A DNA stretch of 42,852 nucleotides from an uncultured Elusimicrobia bacterium (GTDB lineage: Bacteria > Elusimicrobiota > Elusimicrobia > Elusimicrobiales > Elusimicrobiaceae): the NCBI GenBank assembly GCA_947306425.1, contig CAMZGO010000011.1, positions 1 through 42,852 of the forward strand. Reading direction: 5' to 3'. Positions 1 to 8,861 of the stretch are shown one piece after another. The stretch's first letter is position 1. Each line of letters starts with the position of its first letter. Both the position numbers and the translations under genes were made by a program. The notes beneath the pieces are model-generated. The model had not been told where the DNA came from and did no database searches. It worked only from the letters and a program-made list of their open reading frames with translations.

Positions 1-3
1 TTT

Positions 4-540
4 ATGTTAAAAAATTGTAGAAAAAATTATAAAGGTTTTACTTTGATTGAACTTTTGGTTGTAGTTTTAATTATTGGTATACTTGCGGCTATTGCTTTGC
101 CTCAATATAAAAAAGCGGTAGAAAAAAGCAAAGCCGCGCAAGCTTTAACATTATTGCAAAGTGCATACCAAGCTGCTATGCTATATCAAGTAGCTACAGG
201 CAATTGGCCTTCTTCCATAGAAGAATTAGATGTTGATATTCCTTCAGATTTTAAGGGGGGTGGTGAGTGGGTAATTTCAATACAGAATGAGAACTCAAGT
301 AAGCAATTAGGGGTAGCGTTAAATCATGTAAGCGGTAAATATACCGGAACAGGTTTTGCAAAATATCAAAAACATCCATATTCAGTGGTTCCGAAAGAAA
401 TAAATTTATGTTTTGAAAACAAGAAAGGAAGTACCTATATTTTTAATGGAGCCTTAGGAAGTTATTGTGAACAAATTTTTAATGGTAAAGCTAAATATGT
501 AGGAACAAATCATTGGGGAAATATTTGGGCTCTTCCTTAA
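4..540 (+). CDS. Type IV pilin / pseudopilin (prepilin N-terminal domain)
   Basis: This 178-residue protein begins with a class III prepilin signal. A short basic leader ends in Lys-Gly, is followed by [20 protein letters not shown], and has the conserved Glu at +5 (residue 16). PilD-type peptidase would cut after Gly11 and methylate Phe12. The hydrophobic helix both anchors the subunit and packs the fibre core. Residues 35-65 continue the pilin alpha-1 helix, and the rest is a small globular domain without a recognisable subfamily. The start codon lies 3 bases from the window edge, so the promoter and RBS are out of view, but the leader has the usual length. The N-terminus closely resembles the pilin at 30634-31179. 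Major pilin, minor pilin or type II pseudopilin cannot be told apart from sequence alone. Confidence 0.9.
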   Translation: MLKNCRKNYKGFTLIELLVVVLIIGILAAIALPQYKKAVEKSKAAQALTLLQSAYQAAMLYQVATGNWPSSIEELDVDIPSDFKGGGEWVISIQNENSSKQLGVALNHVSGKYTGTGFAKYQKHPYSVVPKEINLCFENKKGSTYIFNGALGSYCEQIFNGKAKYVGTNHWGNIWALP

Positions 541-662
541 ATTTAAGAAACCTAATCCAATAAGTATTTTCTTATTACTGCTGTTTAATTCTTGATGTTT
601 ACTTTTTAATACCAACAATTTTACATATTAGCCCTATAAACATAATCCTAAAAATAATTTTT

Positions 663-671
663 TGGTATAAT
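663..671 (+). promoter_or_regulatory. Extended -10 promoter, probably giving a leaderless mRNA
   Basis: TGG followed by TATAAT forms an extended -10 element, and only six bases separate it from the ATG at 678. Transcription would be expected to start at or next to the start codon. No Shine-Dalgarno sequence fits between them. No good -35 box is visible, as is usual for extended -10 promoters. Confidence 0.5.
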
Positions 672-677
672 TTATGT

Positions 678-1214
678 ATGGCAAATATCTTACGTTTGTT
701 TATAATTTTGGTACTTTTTATAGCCGGGGTAATTATCGGTAATGTCTACATAACGCAAAAAAATTTTGACCAAAAAAGCATAGTTGTTCCGCAAAAACCT
801 AAAACATCTTTTAATGTTGAAAATATTCCCTCTGTTGAAAGTATTTTAAAAGAAGCAGAAAATTATAAAGCACTTTTAATTGCTTCCGGACAAAACCAAG
901 AGGAAATTATAGGATTTGAAAATAATTTTAAACGTACTATTTTACAACTTTATTATAAAGATGCCGCCGCAAATTATGCTTTGGAATTACTTAGAATCCA
1001 ACTTCAACCTGAAAATACGGGCCCCTATATCAAAGCACGTGATGAATATAAAAAAATAATTACTTTAATTGAAACACTTTACCCGATTGAAGAAAAGAAA
1101 GAGGTCCTGATTATTAAGGAAGAATCTGCTTTGCCCGCAAGTACACAAACCGCGCCCACAACAATACCGTCTTCTAGAACAGTTCTGATAGAAAATAAAA
1201 CCCAAACTAATTAG
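678..1214 (+). CDS. Small membrane-anchored protein of unknown function
   Basis: I do not recognise a family. The 178-residue protein starts with a single strong hydrophobic segment (about residues 5-23) with no cleavage motif or lipobox, so it is probably anchored in the inner membrane with the rest in the periplasm. Residues 50-135 are rich in Glu, Lys and Leu and look alpha-helical. The C-terminal 30 residues are Thr/Ser/Pro-rich and probably disordered. It converges on holA, and the two ORFs overlap by a few bases around 1207-1214. A truncated copy with about seven substitutions, including loss of the start codon, lies at 42444-42723 on the minus strand. That shows this locus has been duplicated in the genome. 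Confidence 0.6.
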   Translation: MANILRLFIILVLFIAGVIIGNVYITQKNFDQKSIVVPQKPKTSFNVENIPSVESILKEAENYKALLIASGQNQEEIIGFENNFKRTILQLYYKDAAANYALELLRIQLQPENTGPYIKARDEYKKIITLIETLYPIEEKKEVLIIKEESALPASTQTAPTTIPSSRTVLIENKTQTN

Positions 1215-2220
1215 GCAGTAAAGAAAGAATTAAACCTTTTAAAATAATACCGGCATTATCGGCAGTTGAGGTTTTAAAGGCAAGGTCGGCTTCAATAATC
1301 TTATCTATTGCTTTTAACATTACGGTACTTGGCGGTAAATTTCTTGACAAGGCAACCAAACGTGATTCCCAAGGCATAAGCCCAGCCTGTGAAGTTATTT
1401 GAAAGGACGGAACACCTGCTTCCGCTAAGCGTTTGATTCTAAAGAGTTTCATGGCGGGATTACTGATTTTATTTAATATCGCGATAGGTTCCTCCCCTGC
1501 TTTTAAAAGATTATCAACTATTTTTAGTGCCTCTCTTTTGTTTAAAGACAAAACAGCATTATTTAAAGCAAAAGGGTTTTCTTCTTTAGAATAACCGATA
1601 CTTGAAAGAATATCTCCTTCTTTTACAGTTTTATCTTCGCGCTTTGCAAGGAGCAAAGATAATTTTTCAATTTCCATAGTAAGAGCATTAAGGTCGGCAC
1701 CGGCTAGTTCTTCCAACATAAATAAAGTGTCATTATCTATACTTAAGCCTTTAGCGTTAAAATTTTCTTTAATCCATTTATGAAGCCCTGCACCTTTAAG
1801 TTCCTCAAAAATAACTTCTGCAGAATCTTCATTTAAAGAGGAAATAAGTGATTTATCCTTCTTGAACTTTTTATAGTCATTATGGAACAATATTAAACAA
1901 GTTGTATTTAAAGGGTTTTGCAAATAATTTAATAAAGCAGATAGGGGGTTTTTGGTAAGTTTATCAATATTATTTAAGACGATTACACGCCTTTCGGCAA
2001 AGGCGGGCATTGTGTTGGCAAGGGTTAAAATTTCCCCTATTTCCTTGCTTTGTTGGCAATCCTCTTGTGTCAAATTAAACTCATCAATTTTTAAAGTTGA
2101 AATAATTTTTTTGGTTATTTCCTTTTTTCTAAAGACATCATCCCCGCTGAATAAATACACCGGTGCTACTTGCATATCGGCAATATTTTTTTTAAGCTGG
2201 TCTATGGTAAGTTTTGTCAT
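1207..2220 (-). CDS. holA: DNA polymerase III delta subunit
   Basis: HolA is the clamp-loader subunit that opens the beta sliding clamp. The 337-residue product has the family's beginning: a short helix, then APVYLFSGDD (about residues 20-29) in the AAA+-like domain I. ERRVIVLNN follows in the core, and the C-terminal collar domain ends with repeated Leu-rich helices. The ORF can be extended to 2304, but the ATG at 2220 gives the standard N-terminus and avoids overlapping lptE, so I chose it. It is the third gene of leuS-lptE-holA, an order seen in many Gram-negative bacteria. The RBS is weak, consistent with coupling to lptE, whose stop lies about 5 bases upstream. An N-terminal fragment is repeated at 42283-42445. 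Confidence 0.9.
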   Translation of the reverse strand: MTKLTIDQLKKNIADMQVAPVYLFSGDDVFRKKEITKKIISTLKIDEFNLTQEDCQQSKEIGEILTLANTMPAFAERRVIVLNNIDKLTKNPLSALLNYLQNPLNTTCLILFHNDYKKFKKDKSLISSLNEDSAEVIFEELKGAGLHKWIKENFNAKGLSIDNDTLFMLEELAGADLNALTMEIEKLSLLLAKREDKTVKEGDILSSIGYSKEENPFALNNAVLSLNKREALKIVDNLLKAGEEPIAILNKISNPAMKLFRIKRLAEAGVPSFQITSQAGLMPWESRLVALSRNLPPSTVMLKAIDKIIEADLAFKTSTADNAGIILKGLILSLLPN

Positions 2221-2224
2221 TGTA

Positions 2225-2809
2225 CTAATTTGTAATAGTTGTTTGATTTGGATTGATTTGGCTTTGCTGCCTTGTCGGACTACCGACTGAACCAAACCCC
2301 TCAACAGTACGTTTTACAATCATTTTAGCGAAATTTTTCCAAAGTTGTTCTCTTGCTTGCTCCTCGCTCATACCGCCCGGCAAAGTTGAAGCGGAGTAAA
2401 TGTAAATTTGCTGCAAGGCCGGTTCTTGCCATATCGTTTCTTGGGAATTTTTGTCAATAAAACGGAGATTTAGCATAACTTCCATACGGTAAACCGTAGG
2501 CACAAGCTGGGTATCATACTGTACAGGAATTAAAATGTAGCGCAAAATCTCACCGGCTAAGACGCCGTCTGCCTGATTCTCTTGCACAACATTATAGGAA
2601 CCGTTCCTTAAAAATTCATCAACCACTTCAATTACAAGACGGTCTTCTAAAGCAAAGACCTCTGTTCTGTTAATAATAGGTCTTACATGTATCTTTGTAA
2701 TATGTTGGGGCATAATTTGGGCATTTGGACGGTAATACATCTGATTTTGCAAACCGCCGCACGCCGGCATTAAGGCCGTTAAACATAAAAGGAAGATGAA
2801 TTTTTTCAT
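2225..2809 (-). CDS. lptE: LPS-assembly lipoprotein LptE-like
   Basis: The product is a 194-residue lipoprotein. Its signal peptide ends in the lipobox LMPAC with Cys17 as the lipidation site. The body fits the LptE family (DUF/PF04390-type): beta strands with the pattern IHVRPIINRT near the start, a helix containing LVIEVVDEFLRNG, then GVLAGEILRY and YRMEVMLNLRF. LptE plugs the LptD barrel that inserts lipopolysaccharide in the outer membrane. I start it at the MKKF methionine because GGAG lies at the right distance upstream. The longer in-frame start overlaps leuS. Position between leuS and holA supports the call. Overall sequence conservation in this family is low, so the family call rests on lipobox, size and context. 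Confidence 0.8.
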   Translation of the reverse strand: MKKFIFLLCLTALMPACGGLQNQMYYRPNAQIMPQHITKIHVRPIINRTEVFALEDRLVIEVVDEFLRNGSYNVVQENQADGVLAGEILRYILIPVQYDTQLVPTVYRMEVMLNLRFIDKNSQETIWQEPALQQIYIYSASTLPGGMSEEQAREQLWKNFAKMIVKRTVEGFGSVGSPTRQQSQINPNQTTITN

Positions 2810-2819
2810 AAACACTCCG

Positions 2820-5336
2820 TTATTTTTTGGGTTTCGCAACTATACTAACCATTTTCAAAGGCACTACTATTATTTTAATTATTTCCTGGCCTTCAAGCAA
2901 GGTTTTTATTTTTGCTGAATTTAAAGCAGCCTCTTGTTGCATTTCCTTTGTTGCACTTGCAGGTATTTTAACCCTATCTTTAATTTTACCGTTTATTTGA
3001 ACACCCATTTCAAGTTGTTCTTCTTTAAGCATTTCAGTATTAACTGCCGGCCATGTTTCGTTCAAAAGAAATGTTTCCTTACCGGCCTGTTGCCAAAGTT
3101 CATCGGTTAAATGCGGAGCAAAGGGATGCAAAATTTTCATAAAACTTGCAAATATATCTTGGCTGACTTCTCTACATTTGCCAAGTTCATTAAAGAAAAT
3201 CATCATCGCGGAAATTGCCGTATTGAAACTAAAATTTTCAATATCTTCCGTAACTTTTTTGATAGTTTTATTCTTTAAGATTTCAAGTTCTTGCGGCATC
3301 TGTATTTCGGTAATTTTTAGGTCTTCGGCCCAAGCAAAAATGCGTTTTAAGAAGCGTGAAATACCTTCAATACCCTTAGTATCCCACGGTTTGCTTGCAT
3401 CAAAGGGGCCCATGAACATTTCATAACACCTAAAAGCATCGGCACCGTATTCGCTTAAAATTTCATCGGGGTTGATAACATTTTTCTTACTCTTGCTCAT
3501 CTTTTCCACCATTGAAGTTAAAGCACCGCCGTTATCTTTTAAGCAAGGGTTTTTAGGGTCTTTAAAATCAATGTCTTCATAAGGATGATAAGAACCATTT
3601 TTGTCGCGGTAAGAAAAGGCAAGTATCATCCCTTGGTGGCGCAATTTTGTAAAAGGTTCTTTTGTGTGTACTAAACCCAAATCATATAAAACCTTATGCC
3701 AAAAGCGCGCGTATAAAAGGTGCAAAACAGCATGTTCCGCACCGCCGATATAACAATCAACGGGGCCCCAGGCTTGTTCAATATCTTTATCTACAAAAGC
3801 AGTGGTATTTACAGGGTCCATATACCTTAAATAATACCAACAAGAACCGGCCCATTGGGGCATGGTATTTGTTTCGCGTTTAGCTTTACTGCCGCAAATC
3901 GGGCAAGTAGTGTTTACCCAATTTTCTACATTTGCAAGCGGGGATTCACCCGTTCCGCTCGGCTCAAATTTTTCCATGTCCGGTAAACGTAAAGGCAGTT
4001 CACTTTCCGGTAAGGGAACGACGCCGCATTTTTCACAATGTACTATCGGTATAGGCTCGCCCCAATAGCGTTGGCGGGAAAACACCCAATCGCGCAAGCG
4101 GTAAGTAGTTTTTGCTTTACCGATATTGTTTTCTTCCAAAAACTTGATCATTTTGGCTTTTGATTCTTCCACATTTAAGCCGTTTAAGAAACCGGAATTG
4201 ACAAGTTTACCGTCTTCGGTATAAGCCTCTTTTGAAATATCGCCGCCGGAAATAACTTCAATTAAAGGTAAATTGAATTTTTTGGCAAAAGCATAATCGC
4301 GTGTATCGTGGGCCGGAACAGCCATAATTGCCCCTGTTCCGTAACCGGTCAAAACATAGTCTGCAATCCAAATCGGAATTTGTTTATTATTGACGGGGTT
4401 TATTGCGTATGCGCCGGTAAAAGCACCTGTTTTTTCCTTTTCCACGTCGGAGCGTTCAATATCACTTTTAGCGGCAGCTTGTTTTTGGTAGGCCAAAACT
4501 GCCTCTTTTTGCTCAGGAGTAGTGATTTTGGAAACTAGTTCATGTTCCGGCGCAAGTACCATATAAGTAGCACCAAATAAAGTATCGGGGCGCGTTGTAA
4601 AAACTGTGATTTTTGCATCACTGTTTTCCACTTGGAAAGTTACTTCCGCACCTTTAGACTCGCCTATCCAATTTTTCTGCATTAACAGTGTGGATGCAGG
4701 CCAATCAAGCCCTTCCAAATCTTCAAGCAAACGCGGTGCGTAAGCGGTAATTTTTAACATCCATTGACGAAGATTTTTCTTTTCTATCGGTGTTTGGCAG
4801 CGTTCACAACGCCCACCAAAGACTTCTTCATTTGCAAGCCCTGTTTTGCAAGAAGGGCACCAATTTATTGGCACCGTGCTTTGATAAGCAAGCCCTTTTT
4901 TATAAAGTTGTAAAAATATCCATTGTGTCCATTTGTAATATTCGGGGGATGTGGTGTTAATTTCGCGGCCCCAATCATAAGCCATACCAAAAGACTTAAT
5001 TTGACGGCGGAAATTATCAATATTTTTTTGTGTGGTTATTGCAGGATGCACTCCTGTAGCAATAGCATAGTTTTCAGCAGGCAAACCAAAAGCATCCCAA
5101 CCCATAGGGTGTAAAACGGAGTAGCCGTTCATCTTCTTAAAACGCACCAAAATATCGGAAGCGGTATAACCTTCCGGATGACCGACGTGTAAGCCTTGCC
5201 CTGAGGGGTAAGGAAACATATCTAAACAATAAAATTTTTTGTTAGATTTAGGCAATTTGCCTGTTTTGAAAAGTTTTGCATCTTCCCAGCGTTTTTGCTG
5301 ACGAGCATCAATTTCTTTAAAGTTTGCTATAGACAT
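2820..5336 (-). CDS. leuS: Leucyl-tRNA synthetase
   Basis: LeuRS charges tRNA-Leu with leucine, and two tRNA-Leu genes lie in this window. The 838-residue product has all class I landmarks. The HIGH-type motif is HVGH (residues 50-53). Zinc-finger-like Cys pairs follow (CPSC and CERC near 158-180). The CP1 editing domain has the TTRPDT motif, then [15 protein letters not shown]. The KMSKS loop is at about residue 612, with the anticodon-binding and C-terminal domains after it. Length is normal for bacterial LeuRS. It heads a minus-strand operon with lptE and holA. An extended -10 box lies seven bases before the ATG with no Shine-Dalgarno, suggesting leaderless translation. Confidence 0.98.
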   Translation of the reverse strand: MSIANFKEIDARQQKRWEDAKLFKTGKLPKSNKKFYCLDMFPYPSGQGLHVGHPEGYTASDILVRFKKMNGYSVLHPMGWDAFGLPAENYAIATGVHPAITTQKNIDNFRRQIKSFGMAYDWGREINTTSPEYYKWTQWIFLQLYKKGLAYQSTVPINWCPSCKTGLANEEVFGGRCERCQTPIEKKNLRQWMLKITAYAPRLLEDLEGLDWPASTLLMQKNWIGESKGAEVTFQVENSDAKITVFTTRPDTLFGATYMVLAPEHELVSKITTPEQKEAVLAYQKQAAAKSDIERSDVEKEKTGAFTGAYAINPVNNKQIPIWIADYVLTGYGTGAIMAVPAHDTRDYAFAKKFNLPLIEVISGGDISKEAYTEDGKLVNSGFLNGLNVEESKAKMIKFLEENNIGKAKTTYRLRDWVFSRQRYWGEPIPIVHCEKCGVVPLPESELPLRLPDMEKFEPSGTGESPLANVENWVNTTCPICGSKAKRETNTMPQWAGSCWYYLRYMDPVNTTAFVDKDIEQAWGPVDCYIGGAEHAVLHLLYARFWHKVLYDLGLVHTKEPFTKLRHQGMILAFSYRDKNGSYHPYEDIDFKDPKNPCLKDNGGALTSMVEKMSKSKKNVINPDEILSEYGADAFRCYEMFMGPFDASKPWDTKGIEGISRFLKRIFAWAEDLKITEIQMPQELEILKNKTIKKVTEDIENFSFNTAISAMMIFFNELGKCREVSQDIFASFMKILHPFAPHLTDELWQQAGKETFLLNETWPAVNTEMLKEEQLEMGVQINGKIKDRVKIPASATKEMQQEAALNSAKIKTLLEGQEIIKIIVVPLKMVSIVAKPKK

Positions 5337-5343
5337 ATATTAA

Positions 5344-5352
5344 ATTATAGCA
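5344..5352 (-). promoter_or_regulatory. Extended -10 promoter of leuS (leaderless)
   Basis: On the minus strand TGC precedes TATAAT, and seven bases separate that box from the leuS ATG at 5336. The predicted transcription start therefore coincides with the start codon. No -35 consensus is evident at 17-18 bp. Confidence 0.55.
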
Positions 5353-5469
5353 AAATAATAAATGAGAAATTCCAATATGTGCCTGATATTTTGTAAAATA
5401 CTATATTTTTGGCTGATCAATTTTTTAAAGCAGTTATAACGATAATTGTTGCATGTACAATTAATAAAC

Positions 5470-6366
5470 CTACTCAAACTTGCCCCAGAAAATTTGTTCC
5501 GGTTCAAGTTCAAAACCTGTTTTGGCTTTAACTATTTTTTGAACTTCTTTGATAAGATTGTAAATATCTTGAGCAGTTGCTTCCTGATAGTTAATTATGA
5601 AACCCGCGTGTTTTGTGGAAACTTGCGCACCGCCAACTTTTAAACCGCGCAAGCCGCAATCGTCAATGAGTTTGCTTGCATAAGCACCTACAGGACGCTT
5701 AAAAACACTGCCTGCAGACGGATAATCAAGCGGTTGTTTGGCAGAACGGCTACGTAAAATTTCTTCGCGGCGGTTTTGTAAAATTTGCTTTTCTCCACCA
5801 TCAAGCCGCCAAGTAGCAGATAAAATTACACAACCTTCAAGGCCCCAAACTTTGCGGTACTCATATTTAACATCTTCTTTTTTTATTTCCTTAACTATGT
5901 CTTCTTTTAATACGGTAAAAGAAATAAGTTTATCAAATGTTTCCGTTTTGAAAGCACCTGCATTCATAAAAACTGCACCGCCTACACTGCCGGGAATACC
6001 GCTTAAATTTTCAAGCCCGCTAAGACCTTCTTTAATACTTGCACGCACTACATCATCAAGCGCAGTTCCGGCAAGTGCGGTAATTGTTTTACCTTCTATT
6101 TTAATACCTTGAAAGTGCTTCATACAACAAGTTATGCCGGGTAAGCCCAAATCACTAACCAAAATATTTGAGCCAAGCCCAAGCACCCTAAAAGGCAAGT
6201 GCTTTTTTTTGCTAAAATCCATTAAATATTTGATTTGATTTTCCGTTTCGGGCAAAGCCAAAACTTGCGCTACACCGCCTACCCTATAAGTGGTGTATAG
6301 AGATAATTGTGCCTCAAAAACAAAAGGGACATCAGGCAAACTTTTTAAAAAAACCTTTGAATTCAT
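5470..6366 (-). CDS. murB: UDP-N-acetylenolpyruvoylglucosamine reductase
   Basis: MurB reduces UDP-GlcNAc-enolpyruvate to UDP-MurNAc using NADPH and FAD, in cytoplasmic peptidoglycan precursor synthesis. The sequence shows the FAD-binding segment with LGLGSNILVSD, then GLSGLENLSGIPGSVGGAVFMNAGA, the YEYR arginine, SAGSVFKRP carrying the catalytic Ser, and a C-terminal catalytic Glu region (LEPEQIFWG). At 298 residues it matches the shorter type II-like MurB proteins. The ORF extends upstream to 6456 but would overlap the divergent pgm gene. The ATG at 6366 lies seven bases after a TATAAT box and begins the natural N-terminus, so I use it. Confidence 0.95.
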   Translation of the reverse strand: MNSKVFLKSLPDVPFVFEAQLSLYTTYRVGGVAQVLALPETENQIKYLMDFSKKKHLPFRVLGLGSNILVSDLGLPGITCCMKHFQGIKIEGKTITALAGTALDDVVRASIKEGLSGLENLSGIPGSVGGAVFMNAGAFKTETFDKLISFTVLKEDIVKEIKKEDVKYEYRKVWGLEGCVILSATWRLDGGEKQILQNRREEILRSRSAKQPLDYPSAGSVFKRPVGAYASKLIDDCGLRGLKVGGAQVSTKHAGFIINYQEATAQDIYNLIKEVQKIVKAKTGFELEPEQIFWGKFE

Positions 6367-6373
6367 TAAAGAT

Positions 6374-6379
6374 ATTATA
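6374..6379 (-). promoter_or_regulatory. -10 box of murB (probable leaderless start)
   Basis: TATAAT on the minus strand ends seven bases before the chosen murB ATG, and there is no Shine-Dalgarno. This is the same arrangement as leuS and the gene at 678. Here the upstream TG of an extended -10 is absent. Confidence 0.45.
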
Positions 6380-6403
6380 TAAAATAAGTAAAAGGAGTGT
6401 CTC

Positions 6404-7948
6404 ATGATAAATGAAAATGCAGGTAAATTACCAACAGAAAAAATTGATTTAGACAAACTTAAAAATGATTTTTACAAAGCCCAGCAACCAAAACCGGTTA
6501 AATTCGGTACTTCGGGACATCGCGGGCAATTAGGTAACGGTTTTTGCGAAATGCATGCTTTAAGCATAACACAAGCAGTCGCAAAAATGCACCTTGAAGA
6601 TAATATTAAAGGTAAAATTTTAGTTGGTGGTGATACTCGTTTAATGTCAAAAGCAACTGCTGAACTTTGCGCGCAAGTATTAACGGCAAACGGATTAAAA
6701 GTTATTTTACCTGATATTCCTGTTCCGACACCTGTATTTTCCTTTGAAATCTTAGAAGGGCGTGCTTGTGCTTGTTTAAATGGAACTGCCTCGCATAATC
6801 CTCCGCAGGATATGGGGCTTAAATATAACGGTGCAAACGGGGGGCCTGCTTCAGGTGATATAACTTCACGTATTGAAAAATACGCAAATTACTTTATGGA
6901 AAATCCTAAAGAAATAAAACAAATTTCTTTACAAGAAGCAAAACAAAAAGGCCTGCTTGAAGATGCAGACATTATATCCCCTTATATCAAAGCACTTGGC
7001 AGAAAGATTGATTTTAATATAATTAAAAACGCAAAAATCCGCGCGGCAATACATCCGCTGGGCGGCACTACTTTGCCTTTTTGGAAAGCAATAAAGCGGG
7101 AATATAAACTTGATGATTTAGATATTGTCAGCCATGATATTAACCCAAGTTTTGATTTTATTCCGCTTGACCACGACGGTAAAACACGTATGGACCCTTC
7201 TTCCCCTTACCCTATGGCGCCATTACTTAAATTGGTACAAGGGGCTTATCAATTCGCCGGTGCGTGCGATCCTGACGGCGACCGTTTTGGTTCAGCCACA
7301 CAAAAAGGCGGATTAATTGTGCCTAACCACGCACTTTGTGTTATGGCAGATTATTTGATTAAAAAACAAAAAGATTTAGCGGGTAAACAAATCGGCAGAA
7401 CACTTGGCACAACTATGCTTTTAGATAAAATCGCCGAGGCAAATAAGATAACTGTTGATGAAGTTAATGTAGGTTTCAAATATTTTGTTAAAGGCTTAAG
7501 TGAAGGCAGATATATTTTAGCCGGGGAAGAAAGTGCCGGTATGTCAATTGCTAACTGGACCACTGAAAAAGACGGCATGTTCGCCGTCTGTCTGCTGCTT
7601 GAAATAATGAGTGCAACCGCACAAGATATAGCCGGCCTTTATAAACAACTTACTTTAGTTTACGGGAAACCAGACTATACCCGCATTGATAATACCGTTA
7701 CCGATGATATAAAAGCGCGCTTTGCAAAACTTTCGGCAGATAGTTTTAATAATTTACAAACTTTAGCCGGAGAAAAGGTGTTAAAAATACGCGATACCGA
7801 CGGCATAAAAATTTACCTTGAAAATTCCTGGGTACTTGCAAGAATGTCAGGCACGGAACCAATAATTAAATTGTACGCAGAAACATTTAAAGGCAAAGAA
7901 CATTTACAGAAAATTTTAAAGGAAAGCGCAAAAATTTTTAATCTTTAA
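6404..7948 (+). CDS. pgm: Phosphoglucomutase (alpha-D-glucose-specific type)
   Basis: This enzyme interconverts glucose 1-phosphate and glucose 6-phosphate, linking glycolysis to glycogen and to nucleotide sugars for the envelope. The 514-residue protein has FGTSGHRG near residue 34 and the phosphoserine loop TASHNPPQD with catalytic Ser130. The metal-binding DPDGDRFG loop is near 285, the sugar-binding GEESAGMS loop follows, and the C-terminal phosphate-binding loop is SGTEPIIK. The SHNPP...GLKYN form matches the E. coli Pgm branch rather than GlmM. The start is supported by AAGGAG eight bases upstream. It is transcribed divergently from murB, with only about 37 bp between the two start codons. 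Confidence 0.95.
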   Translation: MINENAGKLPTEKIDLDKLKNDFYKAQQPKPVKFGTSGHRGQLGNGFCEMHALSITQAVAKMHLEDNIKGKILVGGDTRLMSKATAELCAQVLTANGLKVILPDIPVPTPVFSFEILEGRACACLNGTASHNPPQDMGLKYNGANGGPASGDITSRIEKYANYFMENPKEIKQISLQEAKQKGLLEDADIISPYIKALGRKIDFNIIKNAKIRAAIHPLGGTTLPFWKAIKREYKLDDLDIVSHDINPSFDFIPLDHDGKTRMDPSSPYPMAPLLKLVQGAYQFAGACDPDGDRFGSATQKGGLIVPNHALCVMADYLIKKQKDLAGKQIGRTLGTTMLLDKIAEANKITVDEVNVGFKYFVKGLSEGRYILAGEESAGMSIANWTTEKDGMFAVCLLLEIMSATAQDIAGLYKQLTLVYGKPDYTRIDNTVTDDIKARFAKLSADSFNNLQTLAGEKVLKIRDTDGIKIYLENSWVLARMSGTEPIIKLYAETFKGKEHLQKILKESAKIFNL

Positions 7949-8038
7949 TGTATAATGGTGTGCTAATTAGTTATTATTTGGATATAATGTCCGATAAATG
8001 CCCTGGTTTTCGCGGTTTGAGGATTTTGTTTTTATAAA

Positions 8039-8860
8039 ATGTATCTTTATAAAAAGAATAAAAGATTTACAGCTGTTAACAGACGCTATGCCCGTCAAGC
8101 ACGAATTAGGAAAATAGCAATTTTCCTGACATTTTTGGCTTTTGCGGAGGGATTTCTTTTATTTTGGCTTGAAGGCAGAGATTTTTGGAAAGATATGAAA
8201 ATGCCCTCTGCTTTAACTTGGCATATAAAACAAGTAAGCATTAATGCCCCTACGGAAAATTTGGAACTTAAAATTGAAAATGAATTAAAAAAGCATCAAA
8301 TAAAATTAAACCAACCGTTTTCAAGCACAGATTCATGTCTTTTGGAAAACGATTTAAGGAAGAATGTAGAACAGGTAAAAAGCATTAAAGTACAAAGAAA
8401 ATTTTTTAAAAAAGAACTATTAATTACGGTTGAAAAATATAAGCCTTTTGTTTATGTTTTAACACCGCAAGACAGTTTTTTTATAACACAGGAAGGAATT
8501 ATTTTCCAAGATGATGAAGAAAAAAATAAAGAGGGGTTTCTTAATGTCTATTTAAATGCTAAAATAGAAAGTGATATTTTAGCCAAAGAATTGGTACAAT
8601 TTATTAAAGAGATAAAAAATACCTCTTTACGTAAGACAGATAGTGTTTTTGTTGATTTTGAGGGGCAAACAGCACGTTTTGAAACACCTTTCGGCCCTGT
8701 AAAATTAAAATATTTTAAAGACGCAAAAATACAACTTTCCGTATTAACGGAAATTTTGGAAATTGCAAAAGAAAAAGATTTTACTCTCCCCTGCTTAGTA
8801 GACTTTACTTACTTTGACAGAGGGAAGGTGTACCTAAAACAAAATTATAAGGAATTATAA
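8039..8860 (+). CDS. ftsQ: Cell division protein FtsQ
   Basis: FtsQ is a bitopic membrane protein that links cytoplasmic and periplasmic parts of the divisome. The 273-residue product has a basic cytoplasmic tail of about 24 residues and one transmembrane segment (about 25-44). A POTRA-like domain follows at about 60-130, with the pattern LRKNVEQVKSIKVQRKF. A beta-rich FtsQ domain containing a FFITQEGIIF-like strand comes next. Sequence conservation in FtsQ is always weak. The call rests on this architecture and on its position one base upstream of ftsA. No Shine-Dalgarno is obvious before the ATG. Confidence 0.85.
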   Translation: MYLYKKNKRFTAVNRRYARQARIRKIAIFLTFLAFAEGFLLFWLEGRDFWKDMKMPSALTWHIKQVSINAPTENLELKIENELKKHQIKLNQPFSSTDSCLLENDLRKNVEQVKSIKVQRKFFKKELLITVEKYKPFVYVLTPQDSFFITQEGIIFQDDEEKNKEGFLNVYLNAKIESDILAKELVQFIKEIKNTSLRKTDSVFVDFEGQTARFETPFGPVKLKYFKDAKIQLSVLTEILEIAKEKDFTLPCLVDFTYFDRGKVYLKQNYKEL

Positions 8861-8861
8861 A

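Noticed and set aside
2225-2839. Longer lptE start at 2839 and longer holA start at 2304
   Set aside because: Both extend into the neighbouring gene and add residues before a standard signal peptide or family N-terminus.
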